NCBI GenBank assembly: GCA_009667805.1
Contig: CM019063.1
Location: forward strand, 411,842,626 to 411,906,625
Length of the DNA stretch: 64,000 bases
Reading direction: 5' to 3'
From: Leptobrachium leishanense
Lineage: Eukaryota; Chordata; Amphibia; Anura; Megophryidae
A program made the position numbers and the translations under genes. Positions 11,475 through 22,524 of the stretch are shown piece after piece (positions within the stretch are counted from its first letter, which is position 1; each line of letters begins with the position of its first letter). The notes under the pieces are model-generated. The model did no database searches, was not told where the DNA came from, and worked only from the letters and a program-made list of their open reading frames with translations.

Positions 11475-12205
11475 TGTCATGGAGCTGATGTAACGCTCCA
11501 TGCTTCAAACCCCCAAGAGACTTTATGTTCATTGATATCTTGTGTTTTTTAAATATTTTACATCGTTTGGTTTTAGTTTAAATTAGTTTAGTGTAAAATG
11601 GCGTAACTTTAGTTTTAAATATACTTATATTCCTGTAGGTAAATGTGTGTCTGTATAGCCAGTAAACAAGCTTTACTGCTGTGTAATTTATGCACCAGGG
11701 TTTTTCCCCTTATCTAGCTGCATATTTAATTCAAGAAGTCTGTGATTGTGTTTGTATTTAATCTGATGTGTTAGAACAATGGATTATACAAATGTTGTGT
11801 GAGCTGAAGGCTAAAGAATGTTAATGGTAAATAACTGACATAATGTAATTAGTATATTGGTAAAACGAGGTGCGTCATTTATGCAAATTATGACTGTTGA
11901 ACTTCAGCATAAATGGTGGCGTTTTGTTCGTTAAAAGTCAGAGAACTCTCAGAGCTCAGAGAGAGAGGATCCTGTTGGAACATACAGCCGCGCCTGGTGT
12001 TTTTATTTCAGCGACGCTACACTATCACCCTCAGAAGGTACCGAGCGGCCTTCTGGAGATTCCTAACGGCTCCAGGGCAGAGGAACAGAAGCAGGCGGGT
12101 CAAGTTGCTCGAGGCGCTGAGGACAGCGCTCCCAGTAGCCGGGCTGACCGCAACGAAGGGGTGTCTGTAGAGTCAGGACAGACGGAAGAGAACGGTTCCA
12201 TCACA
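11475..12205. mobile_element. Solo LTR 1 inside L1 ORF2
   Basis: 731 bp beginning TGTCATGGAGCTG and ending with its near-complement (GGTTCCATCACA), flanked by an exact 5-bp duplication GCCCT (11470-11474 and 12206-12210). Removing it plus one GCCCT joins ...YFAL to NKNKPGRLLA and restores the L1 frame. TG...CA ends and a 5-bp duplication indicate an LTR retrotransposon (Gypsy- or ERV-like). No internal region remains, so it arose by recombination between LTRs or inserted as a solo copy. Confidence 0.9.
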
Positions 12206-13395
12206 GCCCTTAACAAAAATAAGCCAGGTCGCTTATTAGCACAGATTCTCAAAACTAGGAAATCGAGAGCATATATACCCCGAATTCACCGCAAAAATGC
12301 GGAATTTACGACGAAACCTGATCTCGTGGCTGAAGAATTTCGCTCTTATTTTCACTCTTTGTACTCTCTTCAGTGTACGCACTTCTCTGACCTTGCCATA
12401 TCGGACATTGACCATTATCTAGCTAACAAGTCCCTCAGGACATTGTCACATGAGTCGGCGGCAGGCTTGGGGGGAACCCAATAAGCTCCGACGAGTTGAT
12501 CGCAGCCTTCAAACATTCTAAACCTCATAAATGCCCCGGACCGGTCGGTCTACCTGTGGAATATTTTAAGCTTCTCCAACCAGAGCTGTCTACTCACTTG
12601 TTGGCTGTCTACAACTCCATGCTCTCGGGGGGGGGGGGTGTTTCACACTTCATCTCTGGTGGCAACGATTACCCTGATTCCGAAACCGGGTAAAGACCCT
12701 CTGTTGCCCTCCAGCTGTCGCCCCATATCCCTTCTGAACACTGACGTAAAAATTTTAGCAAGAATACTGGCCACGCGTTTGCAACAACATTTACCTTCAT
12801 TGATCGACTCGGACCAGGTGGGATTTATCCCGGGAAGAGAGGCGAAGGATGCTACCACTAGATTGTTGAATGCCTTCTTGTTGGCTCAACGGGAACTTTT
12901 ATTTTGTTATCCACGGATGCTGAGAAAGCATTTGATAAGGTTCTCTGGCCCTACCTCATGCGAGTACTACACTGGTTTTCAAAAATGGATATCCTCACTC
13001 TATTCTTCCCCGACGGCCAGAGTGCAAGTCAATGGAGCGTTGACGCCGAGTTTTCCCATTCTAAATGGCACTAGGCAAGGTTGTCCGTTGTCTTGCTTTT
13101 TGCAGTATCACTAGAGCTCTTGCTAGCCTCCATACGATCCAATCCTGAGATTACTGGCCTGGCAGGGAAACGACATTGCCATAAGGTGTCTGCGTACGCG
13201 GACGACCTTATGTTTCTTTTGACTACGCCGAACACCTCCCTGCCTGCTGTGGTTCTAGAACTGAAGAAATATGGAGAGATTGCAGGGTTGGCAATTAATG
13301 AGGACAAATCCGAGATACTAAATGTTTCTTTGAATCGGACTGAGAGATTTTCCCTTAAAAAACGATTTAAATTTCAGTGGTGTAAGAGCAGATAA
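12206..13395 (+). pseudogene. L1 ORF2, reverse transcriptase domain
   Basis: NKNKPGRLLAQILKTRKSRA, then KPGKDPLLPSSCRPISLLNT, DQVGFIPGREAKDATTRLLN, DAEKAFDKV in a shifted frame, GTRQGCPLS and AYADDLMF. These are the ordered RT blocks including the YADD catalytic motif. At least three frameshifts (near 12480, 12650 and 12910) and a stop after GTRQGCPLS disable it. Confidence 0.9.
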
Positions 13396-14400
13396 AGTAC
13401 CTTGGAATTTGGCTCTCGGCAGATGTATCCCAGATTCCCTCACTGAATTTTGACCCTCTTTTGAAGGATATCAAGCGTGATACCGTAGAATGGTCCACCA
13501 GGCACATATCCTGGTTAGGCAGAGTGGGGGTCTTAAAAATGAATGTCCTCCCGCGGATCCTGTACTTACTGCAAACAATCCCTCTTGCCATCCCTGCTGA
13601 AATCTTCCACACACTCAAGTTGTTTCCTCACCTTTATTTGGGCGAGCGCCAGGCCTCGATTAAAATTTACTACAATGTGCAGACCTACTTCCATGGGCGG
13701 TTTGGCCCTGCCTGTTATCCGCTTATATTATTTTGCAGCCCAGTTAACCAGGATCCTTGACTGGATGGATCCGAACCACACGCGCAAATGACTTGATCTG
13801 GAATCCCTTCTTGCGCACAGCCCCTTATTGGCCTTACCCTGGCTACTTCCTGATCAACTGCCACTCCAGTGCTGGCCAATACTCACAATAGCAAATACTG
13901 TCCGCGTCTGGCACACTCTTAGAATCCGTTACTCCTTTATCTTCTTTCCCAGCTCCATTGTTGCTGATTACCCATAACCCGACTTTCCCAGTGGGAGTTC
14001 GTCCCACTTTATGGAAACTTTTCACATCTCACCCGGGATTGATTGCGATGTACGTACTAACTGATGGACAATTTAAACAGATCCCCATATCCGAAGAGGG
14101 TAATCCACCTTCTCTTCTGGATAGATTTAATTTTACGCAGATCCGTCATTTTCTATTATCACTTCCCAACGGTACTAATCTTACCCGGCCGTTGACGCCC
14201 TTTGAGAAATTTTGCGCTATGGGTGTCTCTTTGGTAAAGGAAAAAACTGTATCTCTGGTGCCACCTAAAGGTGTTTTTTTTTTAAACCAAGGCAAGGTGA
14301 TCTACATATAAAATTGCGTTTCAATTAAAAAGATCAAAAAGTCAGTTGTAAGAAAGTTTTTGGAGTGAATTAGCAGCTGTCTCTCTCCATATAGTGGTAT
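13396..14400 (+). pseudogene. L1 ORF2, region after the RT domain
   Basis: Frame-broken remainder: WSTRHISWLGRVGVLKMNVL and RILYLLQTIPLAIP, then PPSLLDRFNFTQIRHFLLSL. These resemble the thumb and downstream region of L1 ORF2. The sequence stops at the Penelope element and resumes at 21338. Confidence 0.8.
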
Positions 14401-14889
14401 ATCCAGAACCCACCAACAAAATAAATGAAGACCAGAAAAAATGGCAGAGTCAGCGCTTTCTTCAGCTGTTTATCTTTTTCCAGGTCTTCCTCTGTTTGGG
14501 GTTGATTGGTACCTCAAATAAAACAGAGACCATAGTGCAACTAGCGGAGTGAAAACAATAAGTAGTACAAGAGTTATATTACTCACATTCTGAAGTGTCT
14601 CAATCAGACACTAGACTTGTCAGCAGCCAGTGATATTAGCGGGAGCACCGGATCTCCCATGCAGCCATCAGGATACTTTCAGTAGCGCATAATAATCAGG
14701 ATGCAATGAGCTAAAACTAAGCTAATTTATTATTAAAAAATAATAAAAACGAACGGGCAACACACCCAAACGCGTTTCGCGAATTAAATCGCTTCTTCAG
14801 TAGGTGTAGAGTCCGTTATGAAACAAAAACATATTTATAGTCTTTACCATGTTGAAAGTGTCCTCAGTCTCGTTTGGTGCCAATCGCCG

Positions 14890-16680
14890 ATGCTCATATG
14901 CGTGATGTCATGTCATGTCTTGAAATTCTTTGACGTGCCTTTTCTTGCTGCCTGTTGTTCTGCAGCTAAGGCAGTTACCACAACCGTAAAAGCCTTCAGC
15001 CATGTTAAATGAGTTGATGTGGGTTATATTCTTAGAATGACTTTTGATGAGGTGATTTTTTTTTATATTTTTTTGTTCCCCTAAAGATGATAGTGGGGTG
15101 GTCATTAAGAACCTGTTTTTGATCTCCATCTTTTAACCACTTCGCTGCGGAGCACGCGCTCAGCGCGTCCTGCTGCAGGAAGGGTTGGCTGCGGAAGACG
15201 CGCTGAGCGCGTCCTCCCGAAGCAGCCTGCGATCGGCCGGATTCCGGCCAATCGTTGTGCCCCCTGTGCGGGCTGACATCTTGGATGTCAGCCCGTCAAT
15301 CCGGGACCGCCGCGGGCACAATAGATGTCATTGCGGCGGCGCAATGACATCTATTTCAGGTGCCCCCCCCGCATGTGCGGAGGAGGCGCCTGAAAGGGAG
15401 GGGGGAGGTCCTTCGGACCTCTCTCCCTCCCGATCGCGGGGGTCCTGAGCTTAATGCTAGGCACCGTTTGGAAGGGCACAGCCTGCCCTTCCAAATGGTA
15501 CCTGGCATTAACCCCATGGGGGCCGGATCACGAATCGGCGCCGAAAAGCGCCGGTTCGTGATCCTTTCCCAGAGCTGGCCGACATCTTGGATGTCGGCCA
15601 AGTCTCCGGGAACTCCCCCTGAGGACTGGCGTCATCGTGCATAGCACAATGACGCTAGTCCTGGAGTTAACCCCTAGCTGCCACCAATGGTGGAGATAGG
15701 GGGTTCCAATGAACCCTCTATCTCCCGATCTGTGGCAGCTAGGTGTTAATGTTTGATATCGTTGGATCGGCCAGAGCCTGGCCTTTCCAATGATATCAAA
15801 CATGACCGTGAAAAAAGTTTTTTTTTTAAAAAACAAAAAATAAAAAAAATAATAAAAAAAAATAAACAAGTTTGTTATTTGTTTTGTTAATGCAGCAATA
15901 TTGTTCCCATTTAATTTATAATGTGAACAATGATGCTGCACTAATGATTTTTGTATGGGGTGCGTTTGTTAAAAATAGCGAAATTTTCCCCCAAAAAAAA
16001 TGTAACGAGACCCCATTTCTAATTTTTTTAACAAGCGCACCCCATACAAAATATAACCGCAAACGATCGCATGTTAAAATGTGAAAAAAAACACTTTACA
16101 CGTTGTAAATTCAAATTTTATTGCATATTTTGTTATAATATACAGACAGGACATAACGTATACATATAATAATGACATATTATGAATTTTCCGAGTCTGC
16201 CGGAAAGAACGATATATAATATGTCTGGGTCATATAATAAAATAAGGCTTCAAAACGCAGTTAAACATGATGAGCGAAACCGGTAAAAATGACTTCAGCA
16301 CACAGGCGGGAAATGCCTCAGCAGCGAAAGGGTTAATAAAATGGGCCAATACCTCTCGAAAATACGTTTGACTTGTCGATGTTCTTCCACATATTGACAG
16401 ATGAAGGGAATTTTTTGTGGGGCTTCTTTCTTCTGTTTCTTGGATTCGAGGATGTTTGTCCAATCTAGTTTCAAAACTTTTTGTCTTGCTCCTTCTAGAT
16501 GTTCACGTTGATAGTTACCCTTTCTCCTCAAACTGACACTGTAGTCGTTTTTGATTGTTCTATATATTCTTTATCTTCGGTACAGTTTCTTCTAATCCGA
16601 AGAAACTGACCCATGGGCACATCTTCCAACCACCTCCAGAAATGACAACTAGTTTTCTCAATATAACTGTACATCTAGAC
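14890..16680 (-). pseudogene. Penelope ORF, left arm (RT C-terminus and linker)
   Basis: Read on the minus strand from about 16680: MGQFLRIRRNC, GNYQREHLEGARQKVLKLDW, KIPFICQYVEEHRQVKRIF and RYWPILL, then the piggyBac-like MITE. Downstream of it come NMAEGFYGCGNC, LSCRTTGSKKRHVKEFQDMT. The reverse transcriptase core and most of the GIY-YIG domain are absent, the latter lost in an internal deletion near 14900. Confidence 0.78.
15133..16336. mobile_element. piggyBac-like non-autonomous element B, inside Penelope
   Basis: TTAA at 15133-15136 and 16333-16336, ends CCACTTCGCTGCGGAG / CTCAGCAGCGAAAGGG. The other Penelope arm shows the uninterrupted site (attTTATTAAAAGATGG), proving insertion at TTAA with a 4-bp duplication. 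It shares with element A the GGCAGCTAGG palindrome and the module containing TTTATAATGTGAACAATGAT. 1.2 kb, no transposase. Confidence 0.88.
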
Positions 16681-16699
16681 GTGAACATCTAGAAGGAGC

Positions 16700-17449
16700 A
16701 AGACAAAAAGTTTTGAAACTAGATTGGACAAACATCCTCGATTCCAAGAAACAGAAGAAAGAAGCCCCCCAAAAAATTCCCTTCATCTGTCAATATGTGG
16801 AAGAACATCGACAAGTCAAACGTATTTTTGAGAGGTATTGGCCCATTTTATTAAAAGATGGAGATCTAAAACAGGTTCTTAATGACCACCTTCCCTATCA
16901 TCTTTAGGGGAACAAAAAATCTAAAAAAATCACCTCATCAAAAGTCATTCTAAGAATATAACCCACATCAACTCATTTAACATGGCTGAAGGCTTTTACG
17001 GTTGTGGTAACTGCCTTAGCTGCAGAACAACAGGCAGCAAGAAAAGGCACATCAAAGAATTTCAAGAGATGACGGGAAAGAATTCACATAAAATACATGG
17101 AGTATTGACTTGCTTTTCAAGGAATATTCTATATTTATTGATATGTCCTTGCAGGAAATTTTATGTAGGACGCAAAATGAGGAGCCTTAATGCTAGAATA
17201 AGAGAGCATCTCAATAACATTAAGAAAGGATTAGATACACACTCACTTCCCTTACACTTCAAAGAGGTCCATGGGAAGGACCCTAGAGGCACACAGTTTC
17301 TTGCCATCCAGGTCCAAGTCAATAGAGCTTGGAGAGGCAGGGATTTTTTACAAAAAATTAATAAAACTGAGATGAAATGGATTTACAATCTCAAAACCCT
17401 CATCCCTGGTGGTCTAAATCAAGACTTTGAACTCTGCCATTTTTTATAG
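16700..17449 (+). pseudogene. Penelope ORF, right arm with GIY-YIG endonuclease
   Basis: The linker (LDWTNILDSKKQKKEAPQKI, RYWPILLKDGDLKQVLN) leads, after frame breaks near 16907, to an open 155-codon stretch at 16982-17449. That stretch has the Cys pair GCGNCLSC, then YLLICPCRKFYVGRKMRSLN and ARIREHLNNI (the GIY-YIG-type nuclease core), HFKEVHGKD and a C-terminus MKWIYNLKTLIPGGLNQDF. In Penelope elements this nuclease opens the target DNA. The RT core is missing, so the copy is 5'-truncated. Confidence 0.85.
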
Positions 17450-17644
17450 CACGGATTGTTCACTTTGTCCAATCATTATTCAAAGCACACATGTATTAAC
17501 CATTTCTTTTATTATACATTTATATGAATTGTCTATCTGCACTAAAAATATGCGGTCTTTTAAACATTAAGGCCCTTACATTCATTAATATTGTTTAGGG
17601 ATTTTTTCCACACTTTTTGTTCACTCATTATCTATAACATAAAG
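17450..17644. other. Penelope 3' flank
   Basis: AT-rich, without recognisable features; probably Penelope 3' untranslated sequence. Confidence 0.4.
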
Positions 17645-17979
17645 CAATAAGCTCCGGCGTGTCCGTCGCCAAAAAAACGGACTGTGCATGCGCGCACAAC
17701 CAGCGGCGGTTGGCTGCGCGCGCATGCAACTGCCGTGGCACGTGCCGGCTGTGCGCGTGCCGCGGCGGTTGGCTCAGTGAGACAGGGCGGCTCTATGGAA
17801 TAGACGCTTCCAACAATGCACGACGGAGACCGCCAGCAGCGCCGCAGGGTGAAGCAGAGGATCGCTTCTTCTCACTAACCCTGTGTCTGCCGGGAGGGGT
17901 AAGCTCGCTCCCCCACCTCACCAGCCACACAGGGAGGGAGAGAATGAGTGCCGCCCTGTCTCTGTTGTCTCCTCCGATC

Positions 17980-18436
17980 TGCCATGCACAATACCAGTCT
18001 GCCATGCACATTACCAGTCTGCCATGCACATTACCAGTCTGCCATGCACATTACCAGTCTGCCATGCACATTACCAGTCTGCCAGCCATGTTACCAGTCT
18101 GCCATGCACAATACCAGTATGCCATGCACATTACCAGTCTGCCAGCCATGTTACCAGTCTGCCAGCCACATTACCAGTCTGCCATGCACAATAACAGTAT
18201 GCCATGCACAATACCAGTATGCCATGCACATTACCAGTCTGCCATGTCACAATACCAGTCTGTCAGCCATGTTACCAGTCTGCCATGCACGTTACCAGTC
18301 TGCCATGCACGTTACCAGTCTGCCATTCACAATACCAGTCTACCTGCCATGCACATTACCAGTCTGCCATGCACATTACCAGTCTGCCATGCACATTACC
18401 AGTCTGCCAGGCACAATACCAGTGTGTCATAATAAC
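17980..18436 (+). repeat. 20-bp minisatellite, about 22 units
   Basis: Contiguous units of CAGTCTGCCATGCACATTAC with variants (CAGCCATGTTAC, CACAATAC, TATGCC). A few units differ by one to four bases in length. There are no spacers, so this is not CRISPR-like. Because 20 is not a multiple of three and the unit lacks stops, all three forward frames stay open over much of it. Confidence 0.95.
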
Positions 18437-18600
18437 CTGTGTGCCTAAATACCAGCCTGACATGCCATGCATACCACGTGCCATTATATATACGCATAAA
18501 GTAAATATACGCATAATGTATACGCTACAAAAAATGGCCGCCCAAGCCCAACACTAGAATCTTAGGGTTTGGCTTGAAGAAAAGGTGGCAACCCTACTGT

Positions 18601-19119
18601 CTATTCGGCCCCTCACCGGCTCCCTCCATCGCCGTCGCAATGCTGCCGTCTGCGCATGCGCATGCAAACCGCGTACTGCTGGCTACGTGCGCACATCCAA
18701 CGGCCGCGGCAAGTGCACAGCCGGCCTGCGCGAGGGACAAAAAAAATCCAATCCATTGGAGAGGCACACAGCCCCTCTCCAATGGATCGGATTTTTTTTG
18801 TCCCTCACGGAACCACCCCTGCCCTGAGTGTTCCCCGGAGGCTATCTATTCGGCCCCTCACCGGCTCCCTCCATCGCCGTCGCAATGCTGCCGTCTGCGC
18901 ATGCGCATGCAAACCGCGTACTGCTGGCTACGTGCGCACATCCAACGGCCGCGGCAAGTGCACAGCCGGCCTGCGCGAGGGACAAAAAAAATCCAATCCA
19001 TTGGAGAGGCACACAGCCCCTCTCCAATGGATCGGATTTTTTTTGTCCCTCACGGAACCACCCCTGCCCTGAGTGTTCCCCGGAGGCTATCTATTCGGCC
19101 CCTCACCGGCTCCCTCCCT
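18601..19119 (+). repeat. 245-bp tandem duplication with hairpin
   Basis: Unit 1 at 18601-18845 and unit 2 at 18846-19090 appear identical or nearly so by eye; a partial third follows at 19091-19119. Each begins CTATTCGGCCCCTCACCGGC. Each holds a hairpin of about 33-base arms (18732-18806 and 18977-19051) around GACAAAAAAAATCC and CCATTGGAGAGG. Confidence 0.93.
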
Positions 19120-19400
19120 CCAGCCTCCAGTTCCAGTTCCTGCTCATCTTCCTCCCGGAGCACAGAGGGTCCTGTTCCCGTGAGTTTACAATCTAAGAGG
19201 GAAGAGGAACCTGCTCTGTCAGCTGTGCGTGCACCCATCAGAGCTGCTCAGTTGGCCCTCCTGTTGCAGATGGGACGGCGACGGACGCGTTACAAATGCA
19301 TTTTTATAGAGATATGCTTAGATTGGACATTGAAAAACAAATATGTGGACATGAATTCTGAGCTGCCGACAACAATAATAGCCTGCCCTCTGGGCAGGCT

Positions 19401-20038
19401 TTCCACCTAGTATTATATAAATTATTAGTAATCTATAATAACGACCTTTCCTTCTATACCGTTTATGCACATTATTAGTGATAGGAAGACCTTAGTCTCC
19501 TGAGATAATAGTATATTTAAATATTAAATTTATCAATCACTTTTTATAGTTCGACATAAACTTATTAGAATTCTTTTGGGACCTCATTTATTATTTAATA
19601 TCAACTAATAAGTGTCATAATTTAAAACCACGACTCTGAGTAATAGAGAAACGATAATTAATTGTAAAGTGACCATAGTTTAAGTACTGTATATAACTTC
19701 ATGTTTCCGTAAATTGCGAAGTATGATCGCTTTTTGATTTTCATATTTATATATTTATTAGGTTCTCTCCCCTTTTTCTTTTCCTCTCTTTTTTTTAATT
19801 CTTTCCTTCGTTCTTTGCTATAAGTTGTTGTATATATTTGAATTTTAATTATTCCTAGCACTATCGGCACTTTCACTTTCCATACTTGCAACTGAAGGCT
19901 CTACAAGCGTCATTCCACGTGTGACTGAAATGCACCGCACTTCCGAGTGGTACACAGAATCCTCTGACATCACGCATATGCGCATCGGCGATTGGCGCCA
20001 AACGAGACTGAGGATGCTTTCACTTTCAACATGGTAAA
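19401..20038 (+). other. Penelope 3' region, AT-rich
   Basis: AT-rich sequence. From 19960 it matches in reverse the left arm at 14850-14905 (CATCGGCGATTGGCGCCAAA), so it belongs to the right arm of the Penelope element. Confidence 0.6.
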
Positions 20039-20043
20039 GACTA

Positions 20044-20904
20044 TGTGGCGGGATGGAAGTCCGCCTGCGGTCCTGCTCTATCTGACCCCCCCCCTTTGAT
20101 GCGTCCGGCCCGACTACCGAGTGGCACGGCACCCGGCGTCTCGAGCGGCCTGGAGGATGAAATGGCGTTGGTCCGGCGTCTGGAGAGATGGTGCGGTGTT
20201 GCCTTGGGGATCCCGTTCCTGGGTTGAGTGGTGATGCAGGAGACCGCTGAGTGTCTCCTGCAATAGTGATTGTAGCTCTGAAATGAAGACACCAGACGCG
20301 GCTGTATGCTTTAAAACAGTGAACTGAACTTTATGGGTTTCAACAGGGTCATTTATACAACTTCACACAAACAGATTACCAACTGGCCCACCCACACAAC
20401 CAGCACTGATTGGCTCCTTTCCCAGCCTCCTGTTCCCTATGAGGTCCCTTTCAGCCTTCCCATTGTCCAGGGATTAGGCAGATGAGGTCTTGGAAAAGCC
20501 TCCAATCCTCTGGCTTGCTGTATCCTCTATTTTGCACTTTCAGGCTCCCCCATTGTCCAGGGGATTAGGCAGATGAGGTCTTGGAAAAGCCTCAAATCAA
20601 CTGGCTTGCTGTATCCTCCATCTTGGGGCATGAGATCCTTTGTTCTGTGAATCCATGGTGGGATGAGCAAAATGGCGACGGGGAAAAACACATACAAACA
20701 GTTTCTTTCATACTTTTACAGTCACATCATACAGGGTACATTTTTATTACATTACACCAATAAAACCACATTTAGCAATAAAATAAGAGGTCCATAGGCT
20801 CACACGCAAAACCAAAACGAAAACAGGAAAAATGGTCTTTTAAAAGGATTCAGTCTTTAGTCATGTGGCTCGCTGAAAAGAGCTCTCATGTCCATTCCGT
20901 GACA
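20044..20904. mobile_element. Solo LTR 2 inside the Penelope right arm
   Basis: 861 bp from TGTGGCGGGATGG to CCATTCCGTGACA, flanked by GACTA (20039-20043) and GACAA (20905-20909), a 5-bp duplication with one mismatch. The left arm shows the uninterrupted site (rc reads gactataaatatg). TG...CA ends and the 5-bp duplication mark an LTR. No internal retroviral or Gypsy genes are present. Confidence 0.85.
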
Positions 20905-21337
20905 GACAATAAATATGTTTTTGTTTCATAACGGACTCTACACCTACTGAAGAAGCGATTTAATTCGCGAAACGCGTTTGGGTGTGTTGCCCGTTCGTTT
21001 TTAATTTTTAATAATAAATTAGCTTAATTTTAGCTCATTGCATCCTGATTATTATGCACTACTGATTATTATGCGCTACTGAAAGTATCCTGATGGCTGC
21101 ATGGGAGATCCAGTGCTCCCGCTAATATCACTGGCTGCAGACAAGTCTAGTGTCTGAGACACTTCAGAATGTGAGTAATATAACTCTTGTACTACTTATT
21201 GTTTTCACTCCGCTTGTTGCACTATGGTCTCTCTCTGTTTTATTTGAGGTACCAATCAACCCCAAACAGAGGAAGACCTGGAAAAAGATAAACAGCTGAA
21301 GGAAGCGCTGACTCTGCCATTTTTTCTTGTCTTCATT

Positions 21338-22003
21338 GGTGTCTCTTTGTCACATAGTCTCTCCACTTTGTACCATATACTACAATCGACGGACACGGAA
21401 CTGCCGGCATACATGGGGAAATGGGACACCATGTTGGGTATTACCATCCCTGAACCTCACTGGGCTGACACATCATGGCTCCGCAATTTCCAAACTGAAA
21501 GAAACGTCATTTAAGATATTGGCTCTGTGGTACACTACCCCGATATGGATTGCACGCTTCTGCCCTACTCATTCTACGACCTGCTGGAGATGTCAACGGA
21601 CTCAGTGGTCCTTCCTCCACATCTGGTGGAGTTGCCTCCTTCTCGTTCCTTTTTGGAAGGCGGTCCAGACACTGATTGAGCACATCACGGATGTAGAGTT
21701 GGACTTTACACCTGAGATCTTCCTCCTTGGACAGCTAACTCTCTCTGTGAAATCTCTGAAAAAGTCGGTGCTTCTTCGGATTCTGATGGCTGCTCGTACG
21801 CTTGTACCTCTTAACTGGATTTCCTCCGTTATACCCTCCGCACGAGATTTGGGCATGAAAGTGGAAGCCATTAGATCCATTGAAACGGTGACGCTACCTT
21901 CAGGTCAATGGTCTGAGGCCAATACCGATACCTGGTTCCACTGGAATGCCTTCCTCTCTTCCTCGCCGTTTAAAGCATGGGTTGAGACGTCTTCCTCTAC
22001 ATA
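21338..22003 (+). pseudogene. L1 ORF2 C-terminal region
   Basis: L1 coding sequence resumes after the Penelope element: GKWDTMLGI, then KILALWYTTPIWIARFCPTH, CWRCQRTQWSFLHIWWSC (the Cys/His-containing C-terminal segment), LIEHITDVELDFTPEIFLLG. It ends near 22003. Minor frameshifts are present. Confidence 0.85.
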
Positions 22004-22524
22004 ATGTTTTCTGGGATTAAAATGGCACCCCTCTGTGCCCGGTGCCCTCCTCCTCGCAGAACGCTCTGGACACGATACTCCTTAATTCTGTGTTCCCCTT
22101 ATGATGCCTCTGAACTACTCTATGTCTCCCTTCGCAGGTCTTCCACGATATCCCCTTCCCCCCCTTTTTTTTTCTTTTTTTTCTCTCTCTCGTCTTTTAT
22201 ATGTCTCTCCTTTTCCCTCGCTATTCTCTCATGTTCAGGTATCATTGGATTCTCTTTACTCCTTTTTATGCTTCCTACTCCCTGGGCACTGAAGGTTACA
22301 TACGCTCTAGTAATAGAAGCATTGACACTACCTCCTTTTTGGTTTTTGGACAATCTTGCTTGGCTCACACCGGTTTTGTTGAGTTTTGATTTCCGTGATT
22401 AATTCTCTTATTTCATCAATGTCGATGGATGTAATTCACAAGCTGTATTTTTACACCGACTTGTTGTTTGCCTGTATGCTACGCCAGTTCTCTTTACAAT
22501 AAAACTTTTTGAGAAAAAAAAAAG
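22004..22524 (+). other. L1 3' UTR and poly-A tail
   Basis: Contains a pyrimidine-rich run at 22141-22200, a polyadenylation signal (AATAAA at 22499-22504) and a terminal A run, directly followed by the target-site duplicate. No gene. Confidence 0.8.

Larger units (their letters stand above)
17645..19400. repeat. CpG-rich tandem-repeat block inside Penelope
   Basis: An abrupt shift to CpG-rich sequence (CGCGCGCATGCAACTGCC), then a 20-bp minisatellite (17980-18436), a short AT-rich gap and a 245-bp tandem duplication (18601-19119). AT-rich Penelope-like sequence returns near 19300-19400. The ends are not defined, so this may be one inserted element or local expansion. Long open frames here are by-products of repeats. 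Confidence 0.6.
14424..21337. mobile_element. Penelope-like element, head-to-head inverted structure
   Basis: Two arms in opposite orientation. The left arm (14424 to about 16680) is minus-strand and the right arm (about 16683-21337) plus-strand. The outer ~400 bases (14424-14850 and 20905-21337) are inverted repeats sharing AACGCGTTTCGCGAATTAAA, and the inner parts both encode the same C-terminal RT/linker/GIY-YIG region. Such partial inverted copies are characteristic of Penelope-like retroelements. It sits inside L1 ORF2 and carries three insertions: a piggyBac-like MITE, a tandem-repeat block and a solo LTR. Confidence 0.82.
6980..22524 (+). mobile_element. Full-length L1-type LINE, split by later insertions
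   Basis: It begins GGGGGCGTGGCTTGATGATT, a typical 5' start, and ends in CAATAAAACTTTTTGAG with a poly-A run. It is flanked by a 14-bp target duplication (GATCACAGTATTTC at 6965-6978 and GATCACCGTATTTC at 22525-22538, one mismatch). After taking out the hAT MITE (8549-8946), solo LTR (11475-12205) and Penelope element (14424-21337), about 7.4 kb of L1 remains. It holds ORF1, ORF2 with endonuclease, reverse transcriptase and C-terminal regions, and a CT-rich 3' UTR. Frameshifts and stops make it dead. Confidence 0.9.

Noticed and set aside
17980..18436. CRISPR-like array
   Set aside because: Units are contiguous with no spacers, and the DNA is vertebrate.
17659..18557. Long overlapping forward frames (up to 257 codons) as a repetitive secreted or Cys-rich protein
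   Set aside because: They run through a 20-bp minisatellite without stops in any frame; all three frames are open at once and none has a recognisable domain.
18574..19410. A 278-codon frame as a gene
   Set aside because: It is the read-through of a 245-bp tandem duplication with hairpins; the repeated peptide is a by-product.
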